Shown: positions 41,867 to 51,184, counted from the first letter of the stretch. The stretch: 64,000 bases of DNA from JAHJDR01 sp964609965 (GCA_964609965.1 CAZSTS010000006.1:1-64000), one strand, 5' to 3'. Translations and numbers: made by a program. The notes: generated by a model from the sequence alone, not told the origin.

Positions 41867-42984
41867 CCAGTCGCCTTTTCTATGCAATCGTTTAAATAAC
41901 TAATGAGATCCTTTACAACCAGTTTATTTCCTGATTCTCGCATTTTATAAAGACAAATGGGGCATTGGCTAATTAGTGTTTTGACCCCTTTTTCGTGGCA
42001 TTCAGTCAGTCTTCTCTGAGTAATTTCTCCTGCTCTTTCTTTTTCGACAAGGTTGTAGGCGCCACCTTGACCACAGCTCATGCACTGATTGCGGTTGTCG
42101 TGAAACTCAATGGCCTGATAACCAGAGACTTGAGAAATCATTTCGCGAGGTAATTCAGATTCATCTAAATAACGAGCCAAATAACATGGGTCATGAAACA
42201 TCATCTTTGTCCGGAGTCGTTTTTTGAGTGTGTAGTTCATGTCTCGCAAATACGGCTCTAAAAATTGATTGATTGTGATAACCTGGCTTTCGAGATTAAA
42301 ATCATATTTGGCGTATGTGTGTTTTAATGTTTGGACGCAGACAGGGCATCCAGTAATAATTGTTTTGTATTTTTTAAGGGAATGAAAATTAATTTCGGCC
42401 AGATCTACAAAATCATACTCAGCTCCAGAGCAAAGCAGAGGGTAGCCGCAGCAGTGTATAGGATCAGTATAAAGGCTGACAAAATCAATTTTGAATTTTT
42501 CAAAAAGAGAAAAAGTGTCTTTAATAATTTCGGGACATTTAGCGAGTGTTGTGCATGAGGGGAAATAAACGACCGAAGCTTCAGGGTTAAAATATTTTTT
42601 TGGAAGAATTTTTGTGAGTTTATGGGCGAGGTCTCTCGAAAAGGGGTTGTTGTGTCTATGAAACTTTTCAATAAAGTCATTTATTTCTTTTGGGGCTATT
42701 TCTTGTCTGACAGCTTCGTTTCTGACATGTTGTAGCACTTGCGGGACATCGATGTGATGTTCACATTGGTCCATGCAGGCTCGACACCCTGTGCACTGGT
42801 AGGCGAGAGCTGCTGTGGTTTCATCAAAAGGCAGTTTCTTTTTTCTGATATTATTAAATAACTGCATCAGCCCCCAGGGTGAATGGCTCCGATTGCCATC
42901 GTTAATGAAAACGGGACACACAGATTGACAGAGACTGGGACAGGTGAGGCAGGTTTTGAAGGCCTTTGCATGTTCTTCAAACAT
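41863..42984 (-). CDS. (Fe-S)-binding protein with two CCG domains (GlcF/GlpC-like)
   Basis: This is a 373-residue protein. The N-terminus carries two [4Fe-4S] motifs, CLTCPSLCQSVCP (about 12-24) and CTGCRACMDQCEHHIDVP (about 64-81). Two CCG/cysteine-rich domains follow, with PSCTTLAKCPE, HCCGYPLLCSG and DPCYLARY, then CMSCGQGGAYN. This is the architecture of GlcF, GlpC and HdrD-like electron carriers that accept electrons from flavoprotein dehydrogenases. Context makes it the electron carrier for the flavoproteins encoded upstream. Its stop overlaps the lipid kinase start (ATGA). A hairpin element separates it from the upstream gene. Confidence 0.9.
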   Translation of the reverse strand: MFEEHAKAFKTCLTCPSLCQSVCPVFINDGNRSHSPWGLMQLFNNIRKKKLPFDETTAALAYQCTGCRACMDQCEHHIDVPQVLQHVRNEAVRQEIAPKEINDFIEKFHRHNNPFSRDLAHKLTKILPKKYFNPEASVVYFPSCTTLAKCPEIIKDTFSLFEKFKIDFVSLYTDPIHCCGYPLLCSGAEYDFVDLAEINFHSLKKYKTIITGCPVCVQTLKHTYAKYDFNLESQVITINQFLEPYLRDMNYTLKKRLRTKMMFHDPCYLARYLDESELPREMISQVSGYQAIEFHDNRNQCMSCGQGGAYNLVEKERAGEITQRRLTECHEKGVKTLISQCPICLYKMRESGNKLVVKDLISYLNDCIEKATG

Positions 42985-42996
42985 GGTTTTTTCTCT

Positions 42997-43142
42997 CTAT
43001 ACATAACGCCATAAGTCCGATACATCTTTTGATACTTCGTCGTTCACTGCGGTGCCTGCTCACGTACTACGTGTACGCTCCGCTGGCTCCTCGTTTCACT
43101 CCTTGTCTCAAAAACGTCTCGAACTTATGTCGCTATGTATAG
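42997..43142. repeat. 146-bp hairpin element (MITE-like)
   Basis: The ends are perfect 9-bp inverted repeats (CTATACATA/TATGTATAG), and the outer 38 bp match with about five differences. The centre contains CACGTA-C-TACGTG. The right end overlaps the 3' end of the half-flavoprotein gene and supplies its last five codons and stop. Its layout fits a non-autonomous mobile hairpin. Confidence 0.85.
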
Positions 43143-43928
43143 GGGTTCATAATGTTGATAAAAACTTTTTTCGCACTTAAGTTGCTCTGTTGGTTCAGAT
43201 GACGGCCAAAGAAAACTTCGGTATTGTTCTTTGATGTCTTTTAGAGATTCAGCTTCGTACACATGCGCTTGTGAAATTTTGCGTTCATCCCTTTTATGGA
43301 ACCACTTTGAATTTACTTTATTTGCCAAACACCATTCTTCGATCATTTCTTTATGAACCATAGTAATTTCTTCGATGCCTGCTAAACAAAAGAGCACGTG
43401 TTCTGTTGAACTGTTCTTGAGTTTGAGGTTGTTAGTCATCGTGCTGACAGTATCGAGGTCACAATAACGAAAATAGAGAGGCTCAATAAATTCTCCAATG
43501 AGATAACGAATGAATTTTTTTGCTTGGTCTTTAGATTTAACAGAAATAATACCAATAAGAATTTTTTCTGGAATAGAAAGAAGTTTGAAAGTCGCTAATT
43601 TGATTGTGCCAATGGCGTCTTTAGATCCAATAATTATATTATTAAAACTAGGTCCAATTGACATTCTTGGTGCGTCTTTTAGCTGTAAAATGTCGCCGTT
43701 TTTCATTTTGACATTTAAAGAACTCACAAGTTGAGAAAGGCTGCCATATTTATAATAATACAGGTTTGGGATACGTCTTTTTAAGTAATATTCGATTGGG
43801 TTACCCTCCTCATGAAGAGGGTAATAGCCTAAATAACAGCCTTCCATGAGGAGGTGTTGTTTGAATTCAGATAGAATCATGTCTGCAGAAACAGTGACGA
43901 GCATGGATTGTTTGTTTAGTTGGAACAT
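43125..43928 (-). CDS. Half-flavoprotein resembling GlcE/FAD-oxidase, N-terminally short
   Basis: This 267-residue protein resembles the second half of a PCMH-type FAD domain. It has MLVTVSADMILSEFKQHLLMEG (a VxAGxxLxxLxxxL-like strand-helix), YKYGSLSQLVSSLNVKMKNGDIL and NIIIGSKDAIGTIKLATFKLLSIPE, then a substrate-domain-like segment. The first 70-80 residues of such domains, which hold the FAD pyrophosphate loop, are missing, as is the Gly-rich TLGG block. It may be a non-catalytic partner, as GlcE-like subunits can be. The last codons (LYIAT, stop) lie in the hairpin element at 42997-43142. It is the third gene of the operon. Confidence 0.6.
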   Translation of the reverse strand: MFQLNKQSMLVTVSADMILSEFKQHLLMEGCYLGYYPLHEEGNPIEYYLKRRIPNLYYYKYGSLSQLVSSLNVKMKNGDILQLKDAPRMSIGPSFNNIIIGSKDAIGTIKLATFKLLSIPEKILIGIISVKSKDQAKKFIRYLIGEFIEPLYFRYCDLDTVSTMTNNLKLKNSSTEHVLFCLAGIEEITMVHKEMIEEWCLANKVNSKWFHKRDERKISQAHVYEAESLKDIKEQYRSFLWPSSEPTEQLKCEKSFYQHYEPLYIAT

Positions 43929-43950
43929 AGTCTATAAGCTAAAAAAATAA

Positions 43951-44028
43951 ATACTGGATACTAGATGCTAGATGCCTGATGTTGGATACTCCTATCTGGT
44001 ATCAAGCATCTGGAATCCGGCATCCGAT
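43951..44028. repeat. CTGGATGC/CTAGATGC degenerate tandem array
   Basis: Degenerate 7-8 bp units of ATACTGG/CTAGATG type run in one direction to about 43990. They then appear in inverted orientation (CATCTGG, CATCCG), so the transcript could fold on itself between two operon genes. Confidence 0.75.
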
Positions 44029-44038
44029 TTTGTTAATG

Positions 44039-45586
44039 TTAATCTACACAAAGAACCCCTGGATTCAAAATCCTATAAGGATCAAAAAAATCCTTCAACT
44101 CTTTATAAAGGGGATAAGCCTCTCCCCATTCTTCTTTAATATTTGTTGTTTTAAGTTTTCCAATGCCATGGTGGTGACTCAATGTGCCGCCAAACTCTTG
44201 AACAGCATCTAGAGCTGTTTTCCAAATTTTATCATAAGATTTTAAAGCTTGTTTTTGGCTCCTGAGAGGGACCACGAAAGTAAAATAAATAGAGGCTCCA
44301 TCAGTGTAGACATGTGTGATGTGAGTGAGCACCAGGCAAAGGGAGCGCATTCTTTTGAGAACCCCTTCATACAAGGCAATTACATTGTCCCATGTTGTGG
44401 AGACTTCGATTGTGTCAGAAAAACCACCGTCAAGATAGAGTTTTGGAATTTTATAGGCCACACTAAAACGGTGCTTAAACCAATGGCTAGCTGTGTCTTC
44501 TCCAATATCTTTAGCGTTCATGTCCTCACAAATTTCTGCCATGATTTTTTTCTTTTGCTCTATGACCTTTGAATTTCCTTCCAAAACGGCAATAAGCAAA
44601 CAGCCTAACCAAGAAAACTCTGAGATGTCTCTTACAAGCCTTTGATAACGAAAAAGCATGTTAATAGTTCCTGATTTAAAAGCTCGCATAATTTTTTTGA
44701 GATTTGCTGGCATGTCAATATCAGCATCCATCATGGGTAGACCAGTGCTCGAAATTTTTGAAAAGGCAATAGCAGAATCTAATTTGTCGTAGAGACGTAG
44801 CACATCGGGCTTCATCCCTGTTTGGATGATGCGTCTTTGAGCCTCGATGCCGTATTCCATATTATTAAATGAATAAGAAAGAAAGACACGGTCTTGAGGC
44901 AAGGGGTAGATTCTGAGGCGCGCTTTTGTGATTATGCCTAATGTGCCTTCGCTGCCAACGATTGTTTGAGTCAAATCAAAACCACGTCCACGAGAGGTGT
45001 CTGCTGTTTGAATAACCTGTCCTTTGCCATCAATAAATTCTAAATCAATTACCATGTCTTCGATCTTACCGTATTTACTCGAAAGTTGGCCTGCAGCACG
45101 TGTGGCCAAAAAGCCTCCAAGAGTGGCATTGAGGATGGAGACAGGAAAATGGCCTAAGGTATATCCTTTTCGTGCAAGTTCTTTCTCTAGTTGTAGACCA
45201 AGTATGCCTGCTTCTGCTTCAACAAAAAGGCGGTCCTCGTCCACTCGAAGAACGTTGTTCATTTTTTTAACGTCGATAATCATGCTGTTTTTAGAGGGAA
45301 CAGCGCCTCCGCAAACACCTGAACTTCCTCCCACGATTGTGACAGAGGTTTTATGGCTGGCAGCTATTTTAATCAGTTTACTGAGTTGCTCTGTTGATTC
45401 TGACCAAATGATAATAGCTGGAAAATTATCGTAAACAAGATAATGAGCTTGGATAGCCGATCTAAAATTAGAATCGCGACAATAGGTGAGCCTGTCAATG
45501 TCGTCAGTAGAATAACCCCTTGTTCCCACAAGTGACTCAATTTTATCCAGAAAGGTTTTTTTTAGTTTATGGGAAGGTATGTACAT
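44039..45586 (-). CDS. Alkyl-DHAP-synthase-like FAD-linked oxidase
   Basis: In this 515-residue flavoprotein of the PCMH/vanillyl-alcohol-oxidase superfamily, the FAD domain shows TIVGGSSGVCGGAV (83-96), GHFPVSILNATLGGFLATRAAGQ-type residues 145-167 and GSEGTLGIIT (211-220). Features of alkyl-dihydroxyacetonephosphate synthase are present: LRLYD with Arg264, ASIYF with Tyr434, and HHHGIGK (471-477). That enzyme forms the ether bond in ether lipids. The accompanying Fe-S and CCG genes are more typical of glycolate/lactate dehydrogenases, so the reaction is uncertain. The small Fe-S gene lies 91 bp upstream across a repeat array. Confidence 0.82.
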   Translation of the reverse strand: MYIPSHKLKKTFLDKIESLVGTRGYSTDDIDRLTYCRDSNFRSAIQAHYLVYDNFPAIIIWSESTEQLSKLIKIAASHKTSVTIVGGSSGVCGGAVPSKNSMIIDVKKMNNVLRVDEDRLFVEAEAGILGLQLEKELARKGYTLGHFPVSILNATLGGFLATRAAGQLSSKYGKIEDMVIDLEFIDGKGQVIQTADTSRGRGFDLTQTIVGSEGTLGIITKARLRIYPLPQDRVFLSYSFNNMEYGIEAQRRIIQTGMKPDVLRLYDKLDSAIAFSKISSTGLPMMDADIDMPANLKKIMRAFKSGTINMLFRYQRLVRDISEFSWLGCLLIAVLEGNSKVIEQKKKIMAEICEDMNAKDIGEDTASHWFKHRFSVAYKIPKLYLDGGFSDTIEVSTTWDNVIALYEGVLKRMRSLCLVLTHITHVYTDGASIYFTFVVPLRSQKQALKSYDKIWKTALDAVQEFGGTLSHHHGIGKLKTTNIKEEWGEAYPLYKELKDFFDPYRILNPGVLCVD

Positions 45587-45677
45587 AGTTTATAAGTAAC
45601 TGGATGCTGGATGTCAGATGCCGGATGCTTGTTTCAGGTCACGGGTTGCAGGTATTTGGCATCAAAAATAATCAATA

Positions 45678-46100
45678 CTATCTGCTTTTTTCCATCAATT
45701 CCTTTTTCTCCTTCATAAATTCGACGATACCACAAATTGGAACATTTTGTGGGCAGTGTTTTTCACATTCTTCGTAGTCCTTTGTAGATAGCGCTTCGTC
45801 AAGAACATTAAAATCTGTTAACGATCGTGAAAAGGATCCCACAAGGTAGCTTGGGCTCATCTTCTTTTCTGAATTTAGATTGGGATAATACACGTCGCAA
45901 ATGTGGCAATGAAAGCAAGAAGAAAAGTCGGGCATTTGTTCTCGCCATTTTGGATCAATGGAATATATATTATCTTCTTTGTATGCATTAAGGAAGTCGG
46001 CTTTTTTTCGTTGGTCAATACGAAACAGCTTTTTTATGATATGAAGGGCGAAATGTATTCCCAAGAAAATGAGGGCTTTAATTTTTTTTAGGCTGATCAT
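45678..46100 (-). CDS. Small membrane-anchored Fe-S protein
   Basis: This protein has about 140 residues. An N-terminal hydrophobic helix (ALIFLGIHFALHIIKKLF) is followed by a Cys-rich domain: CFHCHICDVYYPN in the middle and CEKHCPQNVPICGIVEFM near the end. The spacing suggests one or two clusters of ferredoxin/HdrC type. It is the first gene of the five-gene operon and could tether the flavoprotein/CCG complex to the membrane and pass electrons to quinone. I use the ATG at 46100; a TTG three codons upstream is possible, since AAGG lies too close to the ATG to serve it well. Confidence 0.65.
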   Translation of the reverse strand: MISLKKIKALIFLGIHFALHIIKKLFRIDQRKKADFLNAYKEDNIYSIDPKWREQMPDFSSCFHCHICDVYYPNLNSEKKMSPSYLVGSFSRSLTDFNVLDEALSTKDYEECEKHCPQNVPICGIVEFMKEKKELMEKSR

Positions 46101-46297
46101 GTCCTTCAATAGTTAGCTGGAAATTCAATAGGTTTCAAGAGATTTACCCCTTTGACATTCATTCCCACAATGTGGGTTTGATATACTGTTTCTTGGAGCG
46201 TTAACGTATTAATGTTTTAGTTTGATGCTTTGCAGTTATGTTGCGGGGTCATTCATTGCTTTTTTCAGGCTTCCCATATATTAATGCGGACATTCAA

Positions 46298-47818
46298 ATG
46301 ATGAACAATAATGCTTTACTAAAATCGATTTTGCTTTGTTTGATAGTCTCTTTGATGCTGGCGTGCCAGTCTCAAAACAAGTTTGGGGCTATCAATCTTC
46401 AAGAAAGGGTGAAGCGAATTACCCTAGATAATGGCATGAAGGTATTGCTTCTTCAACGAGAGGGAGCCCCTGTTTTTTCTACTATGGTCAGAGTGAAGGT
46501 GGGCAATGTTGAAGAAGAGCAAGGGTTATACGGGCTAGCACATTTTTTTGAGCACATGGCCTTTAAGGGCACAGACAAGATTGGAACAAAAGACTTTTCA
46601 AAAGAAAAACCCCTTCTAGACAAAATATATGAGGTAGGGACTAAGTTAGTTAAGCTCCGTCAAAAGGAGGGAACCAAAGGAGAGGAATACAAGAGTCTGT
46701 CTCAAGAGTTAATAAAACTTCAAAAAGAAGCAGATGAGTACGCAGTCAAAAATGAATTTGTACAGATTTATCAGCGAAATGGGGGCTCTTCGGTTGGTGC
46801 AGTAACTTCAAATGATTTTACAATATACACGGTGTCTCTTCCTTCGACAAAGATGGAATTATGGGCCTATCTTGAAAGCGAAAGGTTTAAATCACCTGTG
46901 ATGCGAGATTTTTTTACAGAAGTTGATGTTGTGGCCGAAGAGCGGCGCATGCGAATAGATAATTCACCCAATGGGAAGCTTATAGAAGAGTATTTTGAGA
47001 AAGCCTTTGATAACACCCCTTACAAATATATGGTTGTTGGTATAGCTAAAGACATTGAGAACTATACACCAGCTAAGGCACGGGAATTTTATCAAAAGTA
47101 TTACACTCCTTCTAGGACAGTCATTGCTGTTGTTGGTAATTTTGAACTGAATAAGACAGAAAAAATCGTTCGAAAATATTTTGGATCGATTCCCTTTAGA
47201 GAGACTTCGTCTACTCCAGATTATGAAAAGAATTACGTTCTCAAAGATTTTCCTCGATCAGTCAGTCTTGTGCGCCCTGACAAACCAAGGTTTTTTCTTG
47301 GATATCACAGACCATCATTCAAAGATCCAGATGATGTAGTGTTTGATGTTATCGCAAAGCTGTTTTGCGGAGGACGCACAACCCGCTTGTATAAACGTCT
47401 TGTTCTAGAAGAAAAAAAAGCAACAAGCGTGTCTTGTGGTGCCACATTCCCAAGTTTACGGCTAAATAATTTGTTTGTGTTTTTCGCTATGCCTCATGCT
47501 GAGTTCACTAATGCTGATCTCAAAAAAGAAATAGAAAAAGATATTAAACAAATGGCAGAACAAGGACCCTCTGAACAAGAACTGCAAAGAGTTCTCAATA
47601 AAATAGATGCGAACTTTATTTATTCTCTCCAGTCTAATTCTGGTCTGGCTTCGGAACTTTCATTTTTTGAAAGCCTGGCAGGTGATTGGGGGTATTTTTA
47701 TGATCAGCAAGAGCGTTATCACAAGGTGACTGTTGAAGACATTAAAAGAGTTGTGAAAAAATACTTTGTGAAAGAACGTGAAGTCATGGGGGAGTTGGTT
47801 AATGCGACTAGCGAATAG
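46298..47818 (+). CDS. M16-family zinc protease, lipoprotein
   Basis: This is a 506-residue M16 (pitrilysin) peptidase. From the ATG at 46298 the sequence reads MMNNNALLK, with a signal peptide and lipobox LMLAC, so it is probably envelope-anchored; a longer frame from 46238 is possible. The zinc motif is HFFEH (82-86), with the distal Glu in VVAEERRM. An unusual Lys/Glu-rich helical insertion lies between them. The C-terminal inactive M16 domain follows (RFFLGYHRPSF, FCGGRTTRLYKRL). The next gene encodes a companion M16 protein lacking the zinc motif, as in two-subunit processing peptidases. Confidence 0.92.
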   Translation: MMNNNALLKSILLCLIVSLMLACQSQNKFGAINLQERVKRITLDNGMKVLLLQREGAPVFSTMVRVKVGNVEEEQGLYGLAHFFEHMAFKGTDKIGTKDFSKEKPLLDKIYEVGTKLVKLRQKEGTKGEEYKSLSQELIKLQKEADEYAVKNEFVQIYQRNGGSSVGAVTSNDFTIYTVSLPSTKMELWAYLESERFKSPVMRDFFTEVDVVAEERRMRIDNSPNGKLIEEYFEKAFDNTPYKYMVVGIAKDIENYTPAKAREFYQKYYTPSRTVIAVVGNFELNKTEKIVRKYFGSIPFRETSSTPDYEKNYVLKDFPRSVSLVRPDKPRFFLGYHRPSFKDPDDVVFDVIAKLFCGGRTTRLYKRLVLEEKKATSVSCGATFPSLRLNNLFVFFAMPHAEFTNADLKKEIEKDIKQMAEQGPSEQELQRVLNKIDANFIYSLQSNSGLASELSFFESLAGDWGYFYDQQERYHKVTVEDIKRVVKKYFVKEREVMGELVNATSE

Positions 47819-47920
47819 CGTATATCGAATAGCGGAAAGCTCGATGTTTATTATTCGTGAGTTACAAGTCACAAGTCACAGGGCTCTGGATGGCAGATAC
47901 TGGATGCTGGATTAAACAAT

Positions 47921-49336
47921 ATGAAACGAATTCTAATTATTACATGTTTCCTTTTCTTGTTCGTTATCCCGCAAACACATGCACTTGATCCTCAGGTCGA
48001 GCGGCTTTCCAAGACAGCTTTGCCTCAGCTTCAAGAGCCTCCTATCCAGATCAAAACACTCCCCAACGGGATCAAGGTCTATTATCTTCAAGACAAAGAG
48101 TTGCCTATTGTTAATCTGACTACGTATTTCAAGTTTGGCAGAGCTTATGAAACAAGTGAAAAGAAAGGTATCACATCGTTTTTTATGACAGCGTTGAGAA
48201 CGGGTGGTACAAAGACTCGGAACTCATATAAGCTTGATGAAGAACTTGCTTTTATTGCTGCCTCGATCTCAGCGTCAGTCACAAAAGAGTTATCAAGTTT
48301 ACAGGCGCGATTTTTGCAAAAAGACACAGAGCTAGCTCTAGATATTTATTTTGATCTGATAAAAAATCCTGCTTTCGAAGAAGACAGAATAGCTATTATC
48401 AAAAAAAATAAACTCAGTGCGATTAAAAGAAGAAATGAAGAGGCTATCGCAATTGCTTTTCGTGAATTTGGACAAAGTCTTTTTGGCAATAACAGTCCCT
48501 ATGCTTGGAAATACACGGCAGAAACCATTTCGAAAATTAACCAAAAAGAACTTATTAAGTATTATCAGGATAATGTCGCTCCTAATCAGATGCTTATTGC
48601 AGCCACTTCACCCTATGATTTTGAAACATTTTTGAATCACATTCAGCCTCATGTGATTGATTGGAAGCAGCAGCTTCTTGATAAGAAAAAACCTATCGCG
48701 ATCAAGAAAGAGTGGGCGCCGTCTTTTGAGTTTATTCAAAAAGAAGGGAATCAAAGTGCCATAGTGATGGGGCATTTTAGTGCAAAACGGTTCAATAAAG
48801 ATAAATTCAAATTAATTTTAGCTGATGAAATATTGGGGGCTTCTACTTTTGGTTCAAGATTGGGGAATCGATTAAGAACAGAATTAGGGCTTGTGTATTC
48901 AATTCGATCCTTGTTTAGTTTGGACACTGATTACAGTACATTTGATATGACAACGAGCACTAAATCAGAATCTACTCTTCAAACCATTGATGAAATCAAA
49001 GGAATTTTGACAAGAATGGTAAAACAAAAAGACATCTCTGAAAAAGAGCTAAAGGCAGCTCGTGAAAGAATTATCAATCGTCTTGTTTTTGCCTTAGAAA
49101 ATCCATTTAAGAGTGTGCTGCAACGGCTTAAGTATGATTATTATGGTTACCCCCCAAATTATGTTGCGCTCTATCAAAAAGAAATCGAGAAGGTAACGCT
49201 GAAAGATATTAATGAAGTCATTGATCAGTATTTTTTCCCAGATAAACTTAAAATCATGGTTGTGGGGGATCGAAGTAAAATCATTGGACTTGATAAAGTG
49301 AAAGGCCTAAAAGAGTTGCCATTGGATTGGGAGTAG
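47921..49336 (+). CDS. M16-family protein without zinc motif (companion subunit)
   Basis: This 471-residue protein has a signal peptide (MKRILIITCFLFLFVIPQTHA). It has the two-domain M16 fold, with IKTLPNGIKVYYLQD at the start and GASTFGSRLGNRLRTELGLVYSI in the second half. The HxxEH position reads SFFMTALRTGG, so it cannot bind zinc in the usual way. It should pair with the active subunit encoded immediately upstream to form the substrate chamber, acting in the periplasm. The 102-bp gap between them is filled by degenerate tandem repeats. Confidence 0.92.
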   Translation: MKRILIITCFLFLFVIPQTHALDPQVERLSKTALPQLQEPPIQIKTLPNGIKVYYLQDKELPIVNLTTYFKFGRAYETSEKKGITSFFMTALRTGGTKTRNSYKLDEELAFIAASISASVTKELSSLQARFLQKDTELALDIYFDLIKNPAFEEDRIAIIKKNKLSAIKRRNEEAIAIAFREFGQSLFGNNSPYAWKYTAETISKINQKELIKYYQDNVAPNQMLIAATSPYDFETFLNHIQPHVIDWKQQLLDKKKPIAIKKEWAPSFEFIQKEGNQSAIVMGHFSAKRFNKDKFKLILADEILGASTFGSRLGNRLRTELGLVYSIRSLFSLDTDYSTFDMTTSTKSESTLQTIDEIKGILTRMVKQKDISEKELKAARERIINRLVFALENPFKSVLQRLKYDYYGYPPNYVALYQKEIEKVTLKDINEVIDQYFFPDKLKIMVVGDRSKIIGLDKVKGLKELPLDWE

Positions 49337-49338
49337 TC

Positions 49339-49394
49339 ATGAGTCAGGAGTAATGAGTAATGAGTAATGAGTGATGAGTAATGAGGGATGAGTA
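49339..49394. repeat. ATGAGTA heptamer tandem array
   Basis: About seven units of ATGAGTA (variants ATGAGTC, GTGATGAGTA, ATGAGGG) end four bases before the argS ATG. GAGGGATGAGTAAAG within it is the only candidate Shine-Dalgarno region for argS, and the array offers many extra ATG triplets. Confidence 0.9.
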
Positions 49395-49397
49395 AAG

Positions 49398-51179
49398 ATG
49401 AAATCGGTATTAGAACAAATCTCAGAAAAGCTAATTAGTGCACTTCAGTCACTTGAATCGTCTATCCAAGACGATGTTGATCCCATGATCAGGCTGACCA
49501 CAGATAAGAAGTTTGGAGACTATCAGTCTAATGTGGCTATGGGCTTGGCCAAGAAGCTCAAGAAGAATCCTCGAGAGCTGGCCCAAAACATTATCTCGTG
49601 TCTTGATTTGGGAGAGATTTGTGAAAAAGTAGAAATAGCTGGTCCCGGTTTTATCAATATATTTTTAAAGCCAAGCTATTTAGAAAATCATCTTGCTGGT
49701 TTGATAACCGACCAAAGATTAGGTGTTTCTCAAGTGGCAAACCCTGTTCTTCATGCCATTGATTTTTCTAGCCCTAATTTGGCCAAAGAAATGCATGTAG
49801 GGCATATACGCACAACAATTACTGGTGAGGTTATTTCGCGGATCATTGAGTTCATGGGGCACACTGTTGAGAGGGTAAATCATGTTGGTGATTGGGGAAC
49901 ACAGTTTGGGATGTTACTCCAATATATTTATGAGAATCAGCCCGAAGTTTTAAAAGATCCAGAACAGTTTGAAGTCAAAGATTTAGAAGTTTTTTACAAG
50001 GCAGCCAAAATGTGTTTTGATTCTGATCCCGCGTTTGCCGAGAACGCACGAAAAAAGGTCGTGATGCTCCAATCAGGAGATAAAACAGCTTTAAAAGTTT
50101 GGCAGGCCTTTGTGAAAGAATCTCTCAGGCATTGTCATGAGATTTATGATCTTCTCGATGTTTCTTTAAAAGATGTGGGCGAGAGTTTTTACAACGATCG
50201 TTTAGAAGGTGTTGTCAAAGAATTGAAAAAGGCCAAGCTGGCAAAAGAAGATCAGGGGGCTGTCTGTGTCTTTTTAGAAGGGTACACAAATCGAAATGGT
50301 GACCCTTTGCCCATGATTATTCAAAAATCAGATGGGGGTTATAATTACGACACCACTGATCTTGCGGCACTTAAATACAGAGTTCAAGAGCAAGGTGCCA
50401 AGAGATTGATTTATGTGACCGATATTAGGCAGGCCCAACATTTTGAAATGCTATTTACTGTTGCGCGTAAAGTTGGCTGGGTAAAAGAAGACGTTAAGCT
50501 CGATCACATTGGCTATGGCATGATTTTAGGTGCAAATCGCAAACCATTTAAGACAAGAGATGGTGGAACAGTGCAGCTCAAAGAGCTTATCAACGAAAGT
50601 GTTGAAAGAGCTAAATCAATGGTCCTCGAGAATAGAGAAAAGGTTCAATCAGAACGCATAAAGGGTTTTTCTCCTGAGAAAATATCTAAGATAGCACAAA
50701 CAGTTGGTTTGGCAGCGATAAAGTATTCAGACCTTGGGCACAGTCTTTCGAGTGACTATGTTTTTAGCTGGGATAAAATGCTGGCCATGGATGGGAACAC
50801 CGGACCTTACATGTTGTATGCTTACGCGCGTATAAAAAGCATTGGGAGAAAAGGTGGGATGGATTTAGAGGATTTGCCAAAAGAAAGCAGGCTTTTCCTT
50901 CAGCACCCAACCGAAATTGAGCTTGCTAAAGTTCTTTCGCGATTTAGTGATGTGGTTCATGATGTTGCTGAAGAACTCAAGCCTAATATATTAACAGACT
51001 ACCTGTATCTTTTGAGCAAGGCTTTTAGTACTTTTTATGACAAAAAAGCTGGAGTTTCTGTATTAGATGCCAAAACTGAGGAACTAAAACTGAGCCGATT
51101 GATTTTATGTCAGTTGACTGCAAGGGCTCTGAAGATAGGATTGAACTTACTCAGTATCGATGTTGTGGATGAGATGTAA
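49398..51179 (+). CDS. argS: Arginyl-tRNA synthetase
   Basis: This 593-residue class I synthetase has an N-terminal Add-1 domain (about 1-95), then SSPNLAKEMHVGHIRTT with the HIGH-type HVGH at 133-136. ArgS-specific segments follow, including NHVGDWGTQFGMLL, YNYDTTDLAALKYR and KPFKTRDGGTVQL. The DALR anticodon-binding domain is at the C-terminus, with an M ending. Length and motifs are normal. It charges tRNA-Arg. The gene is preceded by the ATGAGTA array and followed by a 135-bp hairpin element. Confidence 0.97.
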   Translation: MKSVLEQISEKLISALQSLESSIQDDVDPMIRLTTDKKFGDYQSNVAMGLAKKLKKNPRELAQNIISCLDLGEICEKVEIAGPGFINIFLKPSYLENHLAGLITDQRLGVSQVANPVLHAIDFSSPNLAKEMHVGHIRTTITGEVISRIIEFMGHTVERVNHVGDWGTQFGMLLQYIYENQPEVLKDPEQFEVKDLEVFYKAAKMCFDSDPAFAENARKKVVMLQSGDKTALKVWQAFVKESLRHCHEIYDLLDVSLKDVGESFYNDRLEGVVKELKKAKLAKEDQGAVCVFLEGYTNRNGDPLPMIIQKSDGGYNYDTTDLAALKYRVQEQGAKRLIYVTDIRQAQHFEMLFTVARKVGWVKEDVKLDHIGYGMILGANRKPFKTRDGGTVQLKELINESVERAKSMVLENREKVQSERIKGFSPEKISKIAQTVGLAAIKYSDLGHSLSSDYVFSWDKMLAMDGNTGPYMLYAYARIKSIGRKGGMDLEDLPKESRLFLQHPTEIELAKVLSRFSDVVHDVAEELKPNILTDYLYLLSKAFSTFYDKKAGVSVLDAKTEELKLSRLILCQLTARALKIGLNLLSIDVVDEM

Positions 51180-51184
51180 GGGGC

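Noticed and set aside
46152..46187. Promoter TTGACA...TATACT upstream of the M16 genes
   Set aside because: The spacing is 24 bp, too long for sigma-70, although a CCCAC-AAT-GTGGG palindrome lies between the boxes.
47921..49336. M16 protease inactivated by mutation
   Set aside because: Loss of HxxEH in the second gene of an M16 pair is normal for the non-catalytic subunit, so it is not decay.
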